Positions 35,397-48,697 of a stretch of DNA of 64,000 nt are shown here, in pieces. The stretch is from Plasmodium brasilianum (lineage: Eukaryota; Apicomplexa; Aconoidasida; Haemosporida; Plasmodiidae), in NCBI RefSeq assembly GCF_023973825.1, contig NC_090127.1, positions 1,336,001-1,400,000 on the forward strand. The letters are read 5' to 3'. Below the pieces are notes generated by a model. The model was not told the origin of the DNA. It made no database searches and saw only the letters and a list, made by a program, of their open reading frames with translations. A program made the translations under genes and the position numbers. Position 1 is the first letter of the stretch, and each line of letters opens with the position of its first letter.

Positions 35397-35994
35397 ATAA
35401 ATAAATGAATAAATAAATAAATATATATATATATATATGTATCGATAGAACTGATAATAATATGTTTTCTGTTCTTGCGTCTTTTCTTTTTAATTTCTCC
35501 TTTTTATATTTTCCTATTTCTTCCTTTTTTTTTATATCTCTTTTTTCTTTTTTTAATATGATATTACCTAGGATACTTTCTAAAAACCATAAATCTTATT
35601 GAAAAAAAAAAAAAAAAAAATACACGACGTTGGTGGTGGCAACTATCTTTTCTTCAATGTTTTTTCAAGAATATTTTATTTTTGTTCTTTTTATTTTATA
35701 TTTGCATTTATTAAAAAAGTACACTTTACCTTTTTCTTTTTTCTAACTTATTTTTCTGAAAAAAATTATTTTATTGATTTGCTCTATAATTAATCATAAA
35801 TTTTTTTTTCCAAATTCAAAATGTTTTTTCTTTCTTATTTAAAAAAATATTATTACAACTATTATTCTTACAAGTGGTTTCACACTTTCTCATATTCTGT
35901 AGTGTTGTTATTTTTTCTATATTTATATATTTTTTTTTTTTAGAAAATTTCCTTGTGGGTATATATTAACTTTCTTTTTATTATATATCCTAAG

Positions 35995-36197
35995 GAAATA
36001 TTATATTTTACGTGTGGAAGAAAGGCCTACCTATTATTTCTGCTTTTATTACGGTATATATAGGAATAAATATTGTGTACAATATAAACGTAAAAACAGC
36101 ATCTATATTGAATTTATTTGTATTGGCATATGGAGAAAAAAGAGTATACTATGAAAACAATAATGAAGATATCAACATTTATAAATTTTTTTTTTAA
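35995..36197 (+). other. Possible small membrane-protein exon
   Basis: From an acceptor-like CCTAAG at 35989-35994, a frame stays open to a TAA at 36195-36197 and reads NIIFYVWKKGLPIISAFITV..., then VYNINVKTASILNLFV..., ending NNEDINIYKFFF. It has one or two hydrophobic stretches with basic flanks, like small mitochondrial membrane subunits. There is no in-frame ATG at the start (the first candidate is GTG), so it would need a 5' exon. An ATG at 35821 opens MFFLSYLKKYYYNYYSYKWF, but I could not find a convincing join, because the gap is too short for an ordinary intron. It may be chance. Confidence 0.25.
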
Positions 36198-37289
36198 TAA
36201 CTTTGCTCAAAAAAAAATTTAGAAAGTTATATTTATTTTATGAAATAAAATTCATAAACTTCAATGATAATATATACCTTCTCATATTAAGGCCTAATTT
36301 TGTAAAAGTTATAATTACATACATGAATATATGTAAATACGTGTATATATTATAAACACTTAAATAAATATATATATATATATATATATAATATATATGT
36401 AAATATATTGTATATACATTATATACATTACATAAATTTTATATAACGCTAATTACATAAAACTGAGCTCCAAAAATAATAAAAAATGAAGAAAACTATT
36501 CCAAGCAAAACACAAGCAAAAACAATAAAAATATATTTAGTGAAAATTTTACAACTATATCTTACATTTTTGCATACATATGGATTAAATGAAAGTTTCG
36601 TAAATTAGTGTTATAAATAAATAATATATAAATAAAAATATATAATTATTTTATAAATAATGCTATATAAAATAAATGCAAAAAGTATATACACTTTTAG
36701 CAAATATTTTTGAGTAAACATGTAATCATGTATTTGTACTCATATGTATATATAGTGTACTACTCGTGATATGGTAAAAAGTTTTTTTTTTCAATTATGC
36801 AATAAAAACGTGATTATGTATATAAATATACTTACGTATTTAACAATAATTGTAAGATATAAATAGCAAATTAGTAATAGAAAAAATATACATATATGCA
36901 ATTTAACGAATGATAACGAATGAAAAAAAAAAAAAAAATTAAGCAAAAAAAATAAAAATGTAATCAATTAAGGGGAAACCTCAAATGTATCTTTATATTT
37001 ATTTTTAAATGCGCATCACATGTATTTGTCATACTTATATTCGTATACATATGTATACATAATATATATATTATTAAATTTCGAAATCGTTATTAGTATA
37101 AAATAAAAAAATACGATACGTGGAGCCGTTTTCCTTAATGGATAATGTTACATGTAACAAAAAAAAAAAAAAAAAAATATAATTTATGTATATATAATAG
37201 CGTTATAATACCAAAATTACTCAATTATAATACAAGATTTTAATTGAATGGGTTAAATGAAAAGAAAAAAAAATGTAATAAAAAAAAAA

Positions 37290-37480
37290 AAAACGTTATA
37301 AGCGTTATACGATAACCGTCGTACGATAAACGTTATATCATAAACATCGTATGATAAATATTATATGCATGATATAATAAACGTTATATCATAAACGTTG
37401 TATGGTAAATATTATATGATAAGTGTTATATGATGAATGCTATATAATTAATATTATACTATAAACGCCTTATGAAATAC
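37290..37480. repeat. Degenerate ~14-bp ACGTTATAT-type array
   Basis: About 190 bases are made of variants of AAACGTTATATGATA (forms CGTTATACGATAA, CGTCGTACGATAAA, CGTTATATCATAAA, CGTATGATAAAT). The phase is kept only loosely. Many copies carry TCGTACGA-like or TTATATGATAA-like near-palindromes. It lies far from both neighbours (1.8 kb 5' of DBP1's start, 2.2 kb 5' of the PP2C). CpG content is high for this genome. Confidence 0.7.
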
Positions 37481-39713
37481 AATAAATGATTTAAATAGAA
37501 ATGCGGGTCATATAAATTAAATTGTGCAAAAGTGTACACTTAACATTAAATGATTTCACATAAACATACATAAAATTATTAGTAGCAGATATGGGAATAT
37601 ATATAATGGTACTTAAATGTATACATTCACAAAACTAATATGTATAAAACACACTTATTTAAAATGTGACTGTAAGCTTTTTACATACAATATGAAAATT
37701 GTATGTTTTTCAATACCATAATACGTTATTTTATTTTTTTATTATGTTATATCACTTTTTATGAATATATAATAACAAATTTCGTTTATTGACATAATTG
37801 TAATAAGTTAAAAACATGTATATACGCAAATTGCAATCACACTCTATTGTGTAATTATAAGGTGTATATTGTTATTTACAATATTTCTTTTTTTTTTTTT
37901 TTATTACCATATGACATCCTATTTTAATTATTTATTTTTTTTTTTTAATTTAATACAATTCAAAATGTTCTATTTATTTTGCTCGTTTTGAATTGTTTTA
38001 ATTTAATATAAAAATATATATATATATATATATATATATGCATACAACAAATTCAAGTTAAAAAAAAAAAAATAAAAAATAAAATAAGGGAAAAAGAATA
38101 CTTCGTTATGAAGTAAAAGAATAAGAAATAGAAGAATAATAAAAAGGAATTTTTTTTTTTTTTTTTTGATTTATGCAACTCATCACATGTCTACATTGTT
38201 AAGGCGAAATGTATGAAGATATTTTTGTATTTTTATTCATTTGCTATATAAAATGTATTATGTCCTATTAAGTGTAATTCCAATATATATTTTAAAGAAA
38301 AACGTTATAATTCAATTATGGTAGATATATATGTACACTGTTTATGTAAAGGGAGTTTCTATTTATAATGCACATGATAATGGTAATAATACCCATTTAA
38401 TGTGTAATAGAAAGTAAAAAGATATGGATTAACCTTTTTAAGCAGTATACGATAAAATGCTGCACACTAACAAGTGAAAATTTGCAATAATATTTAACGT
38501 TTAGAAAAATATAAGTATGATACATATTATGTGTCAAATATATATATGGATGTATACTTTCTTTTAATTTTTACAACACTAAATTTAAAGCATAGAGGAC
38601 AAAAAAAAGTTTTCGAATATATAGTAAGGCACGTTATTTACAGTTCAAAATACTGAATTGGTACAACAGTGCTTATACTTTTTTCTTAAAACATGGCAGC
38701 GTTAATAGTCATCAGTAATGCAACAGTATGTATGTATACATATGTACATATACGCAACGGCTTTAATGAAATGATAATTTATATGTACACTTGCGTCATC
38801 CTTATGGTTAATTATTTTTTTAAAATTGTACACATGTACTTTATGTAGTATGCGATAAATGAAAAATGATTATATTCATATGTCTTTACTATATATGGAA
38901 GCGGCTTATATGTTGTCCTATATTTATTTAACACATTAGTGCTTTTTTGCAACTTTTATATTTTTAAATACTACTATTAATTTTAAGATATCATCATAAT
39001 AGTAAAAAGAAATGTTTATTTTACATTACTTATGACACTAGTATAAGCTTTATAAAAAAAAATGAAAATGCTTATGCATTTATTGGTGTATATGCTTATA
39101 TATATATATATATATATATATATGCAATAATTCAATTACGTATATTTTATGACGTTTGAATACATATGAATACTATTCCCTTCAATTTTGTTTTAAACAA
39201 AAGCGTTGACGGAAATTCATTATACAAAAATATATATATTACAATTCATATGTTTTAAAAAGAACGAAAAAATATACTCCTACAGCATATATTATGCATG
39301 TTTCAGTGAACATAAGATAAACTTATCCTACGTATCAAGTTTACTTTTTTTTTTGGAAAAAAATCTTGCATTTAATAAATTAAGAAAAATTTACAGGAAA
39401 TCGCATAATGTGAAAATAAGTGAAGGTATAACTATGCATACATAAGCATTCTTAATTATCTGCATAAATACATATACGTATGCATATATATATATATATA
39501 TATAATATGCTCGTGGCGTTTTTCTTGGTTACGACAGAAAAAATAACTATTTTGGATTTTCTGCCTTCTGTTTTATTTAAGCTTTCTTTTTTGATTTTCT
39601 TTTTTCTTTTTTTTTTTTTTTTTTTTCGTTTTTCTTTTAAAATTTATACATGAGAGGTTTAGTATTCCCAAAATAGTAAAAATTGTATTTTTTTTTTTTT
39701 TTTAACATTCAAA

Positions 39714-42243
39714 ATGCCGGTAGTTGATGGAACACATGTAATATCTATGAGTAATGAAAAATAGCTTCTTTACTACACAAAATTTATATATAATAGGAGC
39801 TGTTCTCTTCATATTTTTTTAATATACAACATATATATGTATATGCTAATAATTGGTATTTCTGAAAAGAAATATTATTGTTGCAACTGTTATATAAACC
39901 CGTGGAATGTCCTATTTTTACAAATGATTAAAACCTTAATGATGGATCGCTTCTTCTTATAAAAGCATATACAGCTCAATTGTATTATATTCACATCTTT
40001 TGACGTTTTCATCTATTTATTTCATTTTGTCAGAAAATTACACCATTGTCAGTGATGGATATGGTGAAAAAGGAGTAAAAAAAGTATACGAAGATGAGTT
40101 TTTCATATGTGAAAGTTTGAAGAGTTTGAACAAAAGCCTACATCCTAATTTTAATTTTTCGTAATATATATATATATATATTTATTTTTTTGCCCATATA
40201 TTTTATTGTATCAACGTTGTATATCGGAAAATGTTTTTTAATTACCATTTCAAAGTTTTGGCATACCACTATTCTTTCATTTCTCTTTTTAACCATTTCA
40301 CCATTTTCCTATCCAATTTTTTGTTTTTTTTTTATCACTAGCTGCTTTTGCCTCATTGATGGGCATAACGGAAAAAATACTGCTACGTATTTAAAAAAAA
40401 ATTTGGCACAGGAATTGTCAAATAGTTTCATGGTAATTCAGAAGACGTATGATGAGACACTTCCTATACCAGACCATTTTATAAGAATTGTAGGCACTTT
40501 AATAAATTTGTTTATTGTTTATGTAATAAAAAATGCCCTTTTTATATAAGAATGTATCTATGTTTATATATATATATATATATGTATATGTATATGCAAA
40601 GGTTAATGCATAAGTACATAGCATTCTATGTCTTGTTGAAAAATTGTTAGGGCGTTAACAGCGCGTGCAAAAAAGTGGATGAAAATTTATCTTTGGAATT
40701 TCCCGGTTGCAGAGGTTAGATTGTTACATTAATCTGAAAACAATTGCAAAAATTATGCAAGAATTGAGTTTATGTAATATACGAATAGAAGATATTTAAG
40801 AATTAATTAGGTCAATAGAGTTGAATTAATTAGAATTGTATTTGGGTGTATAATTCTATATATAATTAGAAACGAATTGAATTTTTCTGTGTTAATTCTT
40901 TTAGATGGTGCAACATGTGTAATTATTTTAATAAAGGACGATTACGCTTATATAATAAACATAGGAGATTCATCTGCATATTTATGTAGATACTTAAATA
41001 ACGCTAATCAAGGTATGTTATATATACAAATATTTAACGTAGAAGAAGTAAAAAAAATAAATAAATAAAATATTTGAAAATTGTGTTAAAGCGAGGGATC
41101 ATATAGTGTTACATGACAACACTGTCTTATATGCAGCTACATTTTTGGTGATTTTTTTTTTTTTTTTTTTTTGAAATTTGGTTATACAGCTATAGATCTA
41201 GTTGATATTCACAAGCCTTGGGTGCTATCAGAAAAGGAAAGAATCATTAAACATGGTGGAATTATTGAAAATGGAAGAATAAATGATATAATTGATGTAA
41301 CAAGATCTTTTGGTGATTTTTCGTAAGCTAAATTGTGCACATACATGTAAATACAAAGGTTTATATACATACATATATTTTTATTTTATTTTGCATTTCA
41401 TTTGTTCGTTTCTTTTTATTTTATTATTATTATTTTTTTTCGAAATTTACGTTTTAATTATAGATTAAAGAAATATGGCTTGTTGTGTACGGGAACCTTT
41501 AAAAAATTTAAAATAAACTCAGACGATAATTTCATAATTTTAGGTACTGATGGATTTTTTAGTTTTGTGGATGTTAATCACATAACTAACGAAATTATAT
41601 CCTTGTCAAAGAAGGTGAAAAAAGGAGAAAAAAGTTAAGAAGTGATGCCAGAAAAAAAAAAAATATACATATATGTTTTTATATATATATATGGCGTGTG
41701 AAGTAATGATTTTTTTTTCCTTCCCTCTTTTATGTGCTTGCAATATTTTTACGTCCACAGGAAGAAAGAATGGTAAATGTTGAAAAGAAGAAAGGAATAT
41801 TTGATGCAAAAAACATTTGCAGAATTATGGTTGAACATGCTATTATTGATAAAAAATCACAGGTACAGTTAACAAAATTTTTACTTAGTTGTTTGTTTTG
41901 TGCACTAGTACACACATGCAGTGATATGTATTTATATGTAAATTTATGCATGCATTATATACCCACGCACATTCGTACTCAAAATATTACTTTACATTTT
42001 TATTTGTATTCCTGTTTTATATTTATAAAGTAAAAATTCACGAAAAATGCGCCATAATATATTGTTATTACTACTGTGTTTTAACATTTGTGGTCTTATA
42101 CTGTGTATATGAATATTACTGATATAAGTGATTATTTCCTTTTTTCCTTACTTTTGATATCTCCCTTTTTTATATTTCATTTAAATTTTTCTTATTTTTA
42201 GGACAATGTCACAGTAATTTTAATAAAATTTTTACACAAATAA
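39714..42243 (+). CDS. PP2C-type Ser/Thr phosphatase, nine exons
   Basis: Metal-dependent protein phosphatase of the PPM family. Exons: 39714-39750, 40034-40160, 40342-40489, 40651-40714, 40905-41012, 41190-41322, 41464-41614, 41761-41862, 42202-42243. All introns are GT-AG, phases agree, and the sum is 912 bases, 303 residues. It is close to a bare catalytic domain. Motifs: YEDEFF (the ED of the N-terminal motif), LIDGHNG (D61, G62), YIINIGDSSAYL, DVTRSFGDF, LGTDGFFSF (D235), and DNVTVILI (D291) at the end. The metal-binding acidic residues are kept. The Arg that normally precedes the ED motif and binds phosphate (R33 of human PP2C alpha) is not obvious, and DGHGG has become DGHNG. Exon 1 is only 37 bases, so the start rests on the phase match (MPVVDGTHVISM-K). 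P. falciparum has a PP2C here, as I recall; I do not assign its PPM number. Confidence 0.9.
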
Positions 42244-42569
42244 AATTAGTTAATTATAAATAGTAGATTTGTTAAATAATATTTTTGCATATTCAACAAA
42301 ATTTTAATTTTATTGCACAAATGGGAAACAAAAAAAAGTAACAGAATTTTTTGTGTGTTTTATATGTGTATGTACATACATATGCGATGTGCACACGCAC
42401 TTATACATTGATGATAATATAAAAAAAAAAAAGGGGGAAAAAAAAAAAAAAGCATAAGTCGAATAAACATAATAATCCGAGTAAATAAAATATGCGGAAT
42501 AAATAGGGTAAACAAAATAAATCGATAAATACAAAATCCCAGCTTCTCCATAAGGAGCAAAATTAAAAA
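42244..42569. other. Convergent gap, PP2C to AQP2
   Basis: Short A- and T-rich region holding two 3' UTRs that must nearly touch or overlap. No gene was seen. Confidence 0.6.
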
Positions 42570-44537
42570 TTAAAAGACACTCGGAAGTAGATAATTATTC
42601 GAGTTATAATGCATATGATTGTTATATTCCTCTAGATAGGCGTTTTTCTTAATCTTGTATTTATTTATCAAGGGTATCTTCTCATTCTTTTTATTATTAC
42701 TGTTATATACATTAGTATCAATTACATCAATAATTTCTTCATCGCTCTCCTTGAATAATCTCATAAAAGAGGTTGCAAGAGCTGACCCGACATATGGTCC
42801 TATCCATAAAGGTAATGACTGTATATATAATTTGATCAACTGCAATATTTTTGTAATACTTAAAAAGGATAAAATTACCGAATATATATTGAATGTATTA
42901 TCCCCTTTAAAAAATTTAAAATATAAATAGGTGTATAATGTGGAAGTAGAAAACATAGGATTTAATGTTGTATTTGTTACAAAAACAAAAAATAATAAGG
43001 AAAAGAAAATAAATAATAAATAAAAAATATGATTCATAATGTATTTTATATATTTATTATCAATATGTATAGGAATTTTTTTTTTGCTGTTATGTGTGTT
43101 ATTAAACATATCACATCCATACATATCTTCGCACAAACTAGAAGAATAAAAAGATGCAAGATTTTTTATTTTATCTCTGTTAAAAACGATGGATTCTTCA
43201 TTTTTATTTTCACTCGTAAACTTCTTCTTGTAATTATATAAACTTAATAACAATAATGTTATTAAAAAGGTCGATATAAATTCACACAAAAAGGTTTTCA
43301 TAATTTCCTTTTTTGGCAATAAGGAATAAATTAATATACTTCCATGTACATGTGCACATAAAATACTAGCTAATATACCACCAAAATATTGAAAAGTAAC
43401 ATAAAAAGTTGTAAGCGCAAATCCATATTTTTTTGGATCGACGAGCCACAGAGCATAAGTGTATGCTGGGTTTATATGAGCTCCAAGGAGTATAAATAAT
43501 ACATATATTAAACAACCAAAGAAGGAATAAATTGCATGGTTACTACTGTTTCTACTTTCAAAACTTTTTAATACTTCATACTGATCAATATTACCTATAT
43601 CTATATTATTAATATCGTTTACTTTTATTTTGGTAAATTCGTTTACCTTGTCTTTAAAAATTACAGTATCCACATTTAGTGTAAGTACATTTTTGTCATA
43701 TACTTTAGAATTCTTAATAATTTCTTCTTCGTCAATTTTTTTTTTTTCATCTGGTAAAGAAGGTATAATTGTATTTTTATCCTCATTGGCTTCGCTTTCG
43801 TGCCAATTCTGACTGCTGCCCTTTATGTCATTTTCGTTTTTATGTATCTCTTTTCCTTGTTCTAATTTTCCCACATAACTGCTATTATCATCTTTATTTG
43901 TATATTCATTATTATTTTCACTTTGATCATCTGCTTGTGTATTATTAATTGCAAAATATTTATTCTCACCAACAACAATTGTTTTATTCTTTTGTGTATC
44001 GTCTGTCTTCATCTCATCTTCGCTTTTCCCAATATTTCCTGTTCTTTTTAAGTTATTTATTATTGAACTATTTTCTAATACTTTATTATCCTCTAACCGT
44101 TGCAGTTTCTTATATTTATTTTGTGTGTTAGTAATAACACTACTACTATTCTTCTTATCACGTTCCAATAATATACTTCCTGCATTTAGTTGATCATTCA
44201 TATCATTTACATATTTCGGGTATTTCACGTTATTAATTTCACTGTCAAAGAGATTATCTCCTGGTATGAATATATCGTTCCTTTGATATGGATTAACTTG
44301 TTTTGTGTGTTTAATAACGTATTCTTCATTTTTATTTGAGTTTAACATATAAATGGAAATAAAAAAAACAAAAATAAATGAACCAATAAATTCGAAAAAA
44401 AAATTATACTTGTATTTCTTAAATGATTTTACATTTATCTCATCAATTATATCTTTTATATAATTTTTAATGAAGTTGTATATCTTCTTTAAGGCATACT
44501 TCACATATCTTCTGAAGATTCCTTTTTGCATTTTCAT
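42570..44537 (-). CDS. AQP2: Aquaglyceroporin-like channel AQP2
   Basis: Major intrinsic protein (MIP) family, second aquaporin of Plasmodium. It is a single exon of 655 codons; normal aquaporins are about 260. The excess is a charged Asn/Lys/Glu-rich loop of about 270 residues right after the first membrane segment ([20 protein letters not shown]), and another loop near residues 430-480. Membrane segments follow in family order. The first half-helix motif is canonical ([11 protein letters not shown]356-P357-A358). The second is altered: TTLNPMFST has NPM (526-528) where NPA is usual, and lacks the Arg that follows it in typical channels, which forms the selectivity filter. The pore may therefore differ in what it passes, or may not conduct. 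The start MKMQKGIF is the first ATG, followed by a basic N-terminus. Confidence 0.92.
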   Translation of the reverse strand: MKMQKGIFRRYVKYALKKIYNFIKNYIKDIIDEINVKSFKKYKYNFFFEFIGSFIFVFFISIYMLNSNKNEEYVIKHTKQVNPYQRNDIFIPGDNLFDSEINNVKYPKYVNDMNDQLNAGSILLERDKKNSSSVITNTQNKYKKLQRLEDNKVLENSSIINNLKRTGNIGKSEDEMKTDDTQKNKTIVVGENKYFAINNTQADDQSENNNEYTNKDDNSSYVGKLEQGKEIHKNENDIKGSSQNWHESEANEDKNTIIPSLPDEKKKIDEEEIIKNSKVYDKNVLTLNVDTVIFKDKVNEFTKIKVNDINNIDIGNIDQYEVLKSFESRNSSNHAIYSFFGCLIYVLFILLGAHINPAYTYALWLVDPKKYGFALTTFYVTFQYFGGILASILCAHVHGSILIYSLLPKKEIMKTFLCEFISTFLITLLLLSLYNYKKKFTSENKNEESIVFNRDKIKNLASFYSSSLCEDMYGCDMFNNTHNSKKKIPIHIDNKYIKYIMNHIFYLLFIFFSLLFFVFVTNTTLNPMFSTSTLYTYLYFKFFKGDNTFNIYSVILSFLSITKILQLIKLYIQSLPLWIGPYVGSALATSFMRLFKESDEEIIDVIDTNVYNSNNKKNEKIPLINKYKIKKNAYLEEYNNHMHYNSNNYLLPSVF

Positions 44538-45608
44538 CTTACAAAAAATAAAAATAAATTAAGGATAAAAAGAAATAAAAAAGGATAAAATTAAATAAAA
44601 AACGATATAAATAAATAAAAAAGAATGCAAATGAATAAAAAAGGATAAAAAAAATAAAAACGATTAAAAAAATAAAAAAAGATAAAAAATCAGAGTGTGA
44701 AAAAAGCAAATGCAAAGAAACCATATATGAAGAATGGGATAATTAAAATATTAACTTAAAATGTTTAAAATTGAAAAGTTAGAATATTAAATATACTTAA
44801 AAAGTGAAAAAGTGAGAAGATAGAGAACAAATAGAAAATTAAACAAGGGAATGTAATAGTTTATAATAATGTTTCTTTTTACATATTGTTCTTAAGTAAA
44901 AAGATATTTTCCTTCTACATGTTGAAATAACAATAAACTTAATTTTAAGCTTTAAAAATGGAACACAAAAAATTAAACTTACATATTATATTTATATATA
45001 TACCTGTATAAATATTACGTAAATGTATATACATATATGCATGTGTAACCTCGGAGCTTTTCGTACGATGTGAAGTTAAACAAAAAAAAGTTATATTCTG
45101 ATCATAAAACTAAGGTCGCGTATAAAACTATAAGCCTTATGTAAACATATACATACATCTACACTGTTTAATGCTTTTAAATACTTTAACTTTAAAAATA
45201 ATGAATAATAAATAATAAATAATAAATGAATAGCATTGAATTAAATGAAAAATAAATGTGCACAATCATTACTTTAAACCACTTTACCATCACACATTAA
45301 CATATGTATGTACAATAACTTTCAAAAAATATTTTATATTTTTTTTTGCCCTCTTGAATTTAACTGGAGTTGTTTCTACGTTATATTAATATATATATTT
45401 AGATCAAATGGAAATTCATACAAACATGTGAAAAACATGAAAAATAGGATATTTTTGTATTCCAAAAGGCATACCTTTTCATTTTCAAGACCACCCAAAA
45501 AATAAAATAAATAAATAGCAGAAACGTTTTAATTGACCATTTTGGCCGCATACTTTTTGTGAGCATAACATAGTTATATTCGCAAAAAAAATGCCATATA
45601 TTGACTAA

Positions 45609-45818
45609 ATGTTTTTAATATTGAAATTAGTATATTTGTATTTGTTATTTTTGTTATTTTTGTTTTTTTTGTTGTATGCTACATTTAAAAAAAAAAAAAA
45701 AATTTATGAATTAGAGAACTTTAATAATCTACCTCCTATATATAGTGAATCAATATTTTCTTTTTCTCATTGTCACCATTTATCATGCCTTATGTGTAAA
45801 CAGCTTGATAACAAATGA
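45609..45818 (+). other. Doubtful 69-residue ORF with N-terminal anchor
   Basis: ATG ORF beginning MFLILKLVYLYLLFLLFLFF, then a Lys run, then a more protein-like tail (ELENFNNLPPIYSESIFSF) with HCHHLSCLMC, a Cys/His cluster. It would be a single-anchor protein. The hydrophobic part is T-rich sequence and could be chance. I recognise no family. Confidence 0.15.
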
Positions 45819-47562
45819 AAACCAAGGAAAAATTATATATAACAAGTGTAAACATTTATTTTTGTTTTACATTTTAACATCACGTGCACAACCTCATTTA
45901 ATATTATATATATATATATATATATATTTTAAGAAAACGTTTATATGTAAAAAGACTTCATATTATAGTAAATTGCTCTTTCATGTTACCTCTATAACAG
46001 CATTTTTTTTTTTTTCATAATATAAAATTGATTAAAAGACAATAAGATGGTGCAAAAAAGAAAAAAAGATAATTAAATAAATAAAGCATAAGTTAAAATA
46101 AAAACGCATATATACATTTATGATTTAAAAAAATCAAAGATTTGTAATAATTTAAACTTTATGTATTGCTTCCATATAAGAGTATATACATATTTATATA
46201 TTTTTTTTTTTCTTTGTTTTTTTTTTTTTTTTAATAATACTTATCAATGATCTTATATAAAAATATTTTATTTTAATAAAATACAAAAAAATAATATTTC
46301 GAATTATAAGATATTTATTATAATGTACTCCAAAAGCTTTAACTTCTAAACGTCATAATGTGTATCGCATACTAAATAAGCTTTTACACACGGTAATTAA
46401 AGAGCGTGCAAGAGATAAAACTCGGACTGTCTAATTCTTCAAGACATATAAACGTAAATGCATACATATGTATATATATACATTTACGTACATGTACAAA
46501 CGTATGAAAAACATTCTTAAAGCGATTAAAAAACGAGAACGCACTAAAAGATATAAATATATTTTTAAAATTAAATAGTTAAAAATCATTGAACATTTTT
46601 TAGGAATTCTAAATTTATAGGGTTTTCTAACTATTAATTTTATTACTTTATCATATGTGTAATTTTCTGCACAATTTTTTTTTTTTTTTTTTTGTATCTT
46701 TATTCACTAAATGCTTTATCTTATCACATAACTCTGTGTACTATGAAATTAAGTGTATTATTTATAATAATAGAATACATTAAAAAAAAAAAAAAGTATA
46801 GATGGTCTCGAAATGAAGTAATTTTACAAAAATAGCATTATATTTTTTTTAACTAAGACATTATAATAGGTATACATATATGTGTACATGGTTCAAATAT
46901 ATATATATGTAGCGATAGTTATTAAGAATTCAACATAATGCAATTTCTTTATGTACTTTTATTACTTTCACTATAAAAATTAAATAAAGAATAGTATACT
47001 TCATTCATATATAAATACTTTTCTCTCTGTACAATACAAAACAACGAAAGATATGGTATAAATAAATAAATGTAAATATATATACATATATATATATATA
47101 TACGTTCATACACATGCAAGTATACATAATACTCATATACATTATAGACATAAATCACTATGCATCCTAATTCGATTTATTGGAAATAGTACCAACGAAA
47201 TGTCTTGAATACTAGTGTGCATGCATTTTCATTCTTTTTTCCCTTTAATATTTATCTATGTTTTCGTTGATTAAATAAATAAATTAGTATGTACATATAT
47301 ACATATATATATACGTATACAAGTAATGGTGAACCATAAGGATAATTATTAATTATATTTTAATTTTTAAAGTTAACAAAGATTTCCTAATAAGGGTAAT
47401 TAAATAATAATTAGCATTATTTCTGTTATGAAATAAAAGGAAGGTATTTATTTTTTCAAGAATCATCAATGGTTTTTTGAATTTTTTATAAAAAAAAAAG
47501 AAGCAAAAGAATTTTTTTTTTTTAACTTCCTTTTAAAAATTTGAAGTTACAGCCAACTGAAT

Positions 47563-47659
47563 ATGATAAGAAGAAATACTAAATATAAATCAGATGAAAA
47601 ATCTATAAATAAATCTATCAGTGAACATAATGATAAAAAACGAACTCATTTGGAAATAG
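47563..47659 (+). other. Candidate alternative first exon of PPM5
   Basis: The ATG at 47563 opens MIRRNTKYKSDEKSINKSIS and 32 codons later meets a strong donor (ATAG|GTAAGT). It ends in phase 1, exactly the phase needed by the PPM5 acceptor at 50195, which would give ...RTHLEI-VREKNTRR. That would need a 2.5 kb intron. It lacks the acylation motif of the nearer exon at 48698. It may be an alternative start, a 5' UTR exon, or part of another gene. Confidence 0.3.
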
Positions 47660-48697
47660 GTAAGTATATATACATACAAAAGTTCACAAATAATTACATA
47701 TATACGAATGTATACATAAATATACATATACATACATAAATTCGCATATACAGATAAATAAATACTTATGAAAAAACACATATATATACATAAGTACATA
47801 TATAAAGAAATATATATATATATATACTTGTACATATAAGAGTAAAAATATATAAACCAATACTGATATACTGGTGTTTATGTATTATAAGCATCCATAA
47901 ATTTATTAAAAAAATGGAATTAACCGATGTAACATAATGTTACTAGTTAAATATTACACTGCGATGTTTTTTTTGTTGATATGTTTGTTCGCAAATTTAT
48001 ATTATTAAAGGTTAACTTTTAGTTCTACTAAAAGCTACCGTATACCTATTATACTTTTAAAAATTTTTTTTTTTTATAATATTATGTAACATTTTTTTCT
48101 TTATTTTAAGAAAAAAAGTAAAATATATATTGAGAGCGACCTAACTTATTACACATATATATATATGTACGTATATAAATGTATATACCTTTTAATTTAT
48201 AAATACATGAGTATTTTGTTAATTCTTTAAATTTTACGTTTTTATATTCTGAAAAAAATTTTTATATTTCATTCTTTCGTTTTTTTTTTTCTTTCTTTTT
48301 CTTTCTTTTTTTTTTTTTTTTTTTGGAATTTTCCCCTTTTAAACATAATGTTGTACAATTAATTATTTTAAACAAAGTATAAGTTTTTATTTTTTCTTTT
48401 TAGTTACATTTCATTTCTTTTATACTTTCTGATGTACAATTATTTTTTCTTTTATATTATTTTTTTTTGTGAAAATGGTTAAATTTTATTGTTTTTTTTT
48501 TTTTTTTCGCTATAAGTTTAAATTTGTTCATATACTTAAGTTTTGATTTTTTGTATTAAAGTTATAGTTTTATATATAATTAATTTATTTTGCACTTGTT
48601 CCTTTTTAAAAAGTAAATTATTATTTTTTTTTTTTTATACATGCTATACTTTTTGTTATGATGTTTAATTGTCGTGCTAAATAGAGGAGATAAAGAT

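Larger units (their letters stand above)
35397..39713. other. 4.3 kb gap, DBP1 to PP2C
   Basis: This should hold the promoters of DBP1 (next to 35397) and of the PP2C gene (before 39714). Within it are a doubtful small ORF at 35995-36197, a degenerate repeat at 37290-37480, (TA)n near 36367-36398, 38013-38040 and 39100-39123, and several poly(A) or poly(T) runs. No RNA gene was recognised. Confidence 0.6.
44538..48697. other. 4.2 kb divergent gap, AQP2 to PPM5
   Basis: This should hold the AQP2 promoter and the PPM5 promoter. It has A-rich AAAAGGATAAAA-type repeats just upstream of AQP2 (44545-44690), a low-confidence ORF at 45609-45818, poly(T) runs near 46674-46694 and 48307-48324, and a candidate alternative first exon of PPM5 at 47563-47659. 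No RNA gene was recognised. Confidence 0.6.

Noticed and set aside
45745..46020. 91-residue ORF that reads like a signal peptide (NQYFLFLIVTIYHALCVNS)
   Set aside because: It begins with GTG, not ATG, and has no convincing upstream exon; the downstream part is TA-repeat coded.
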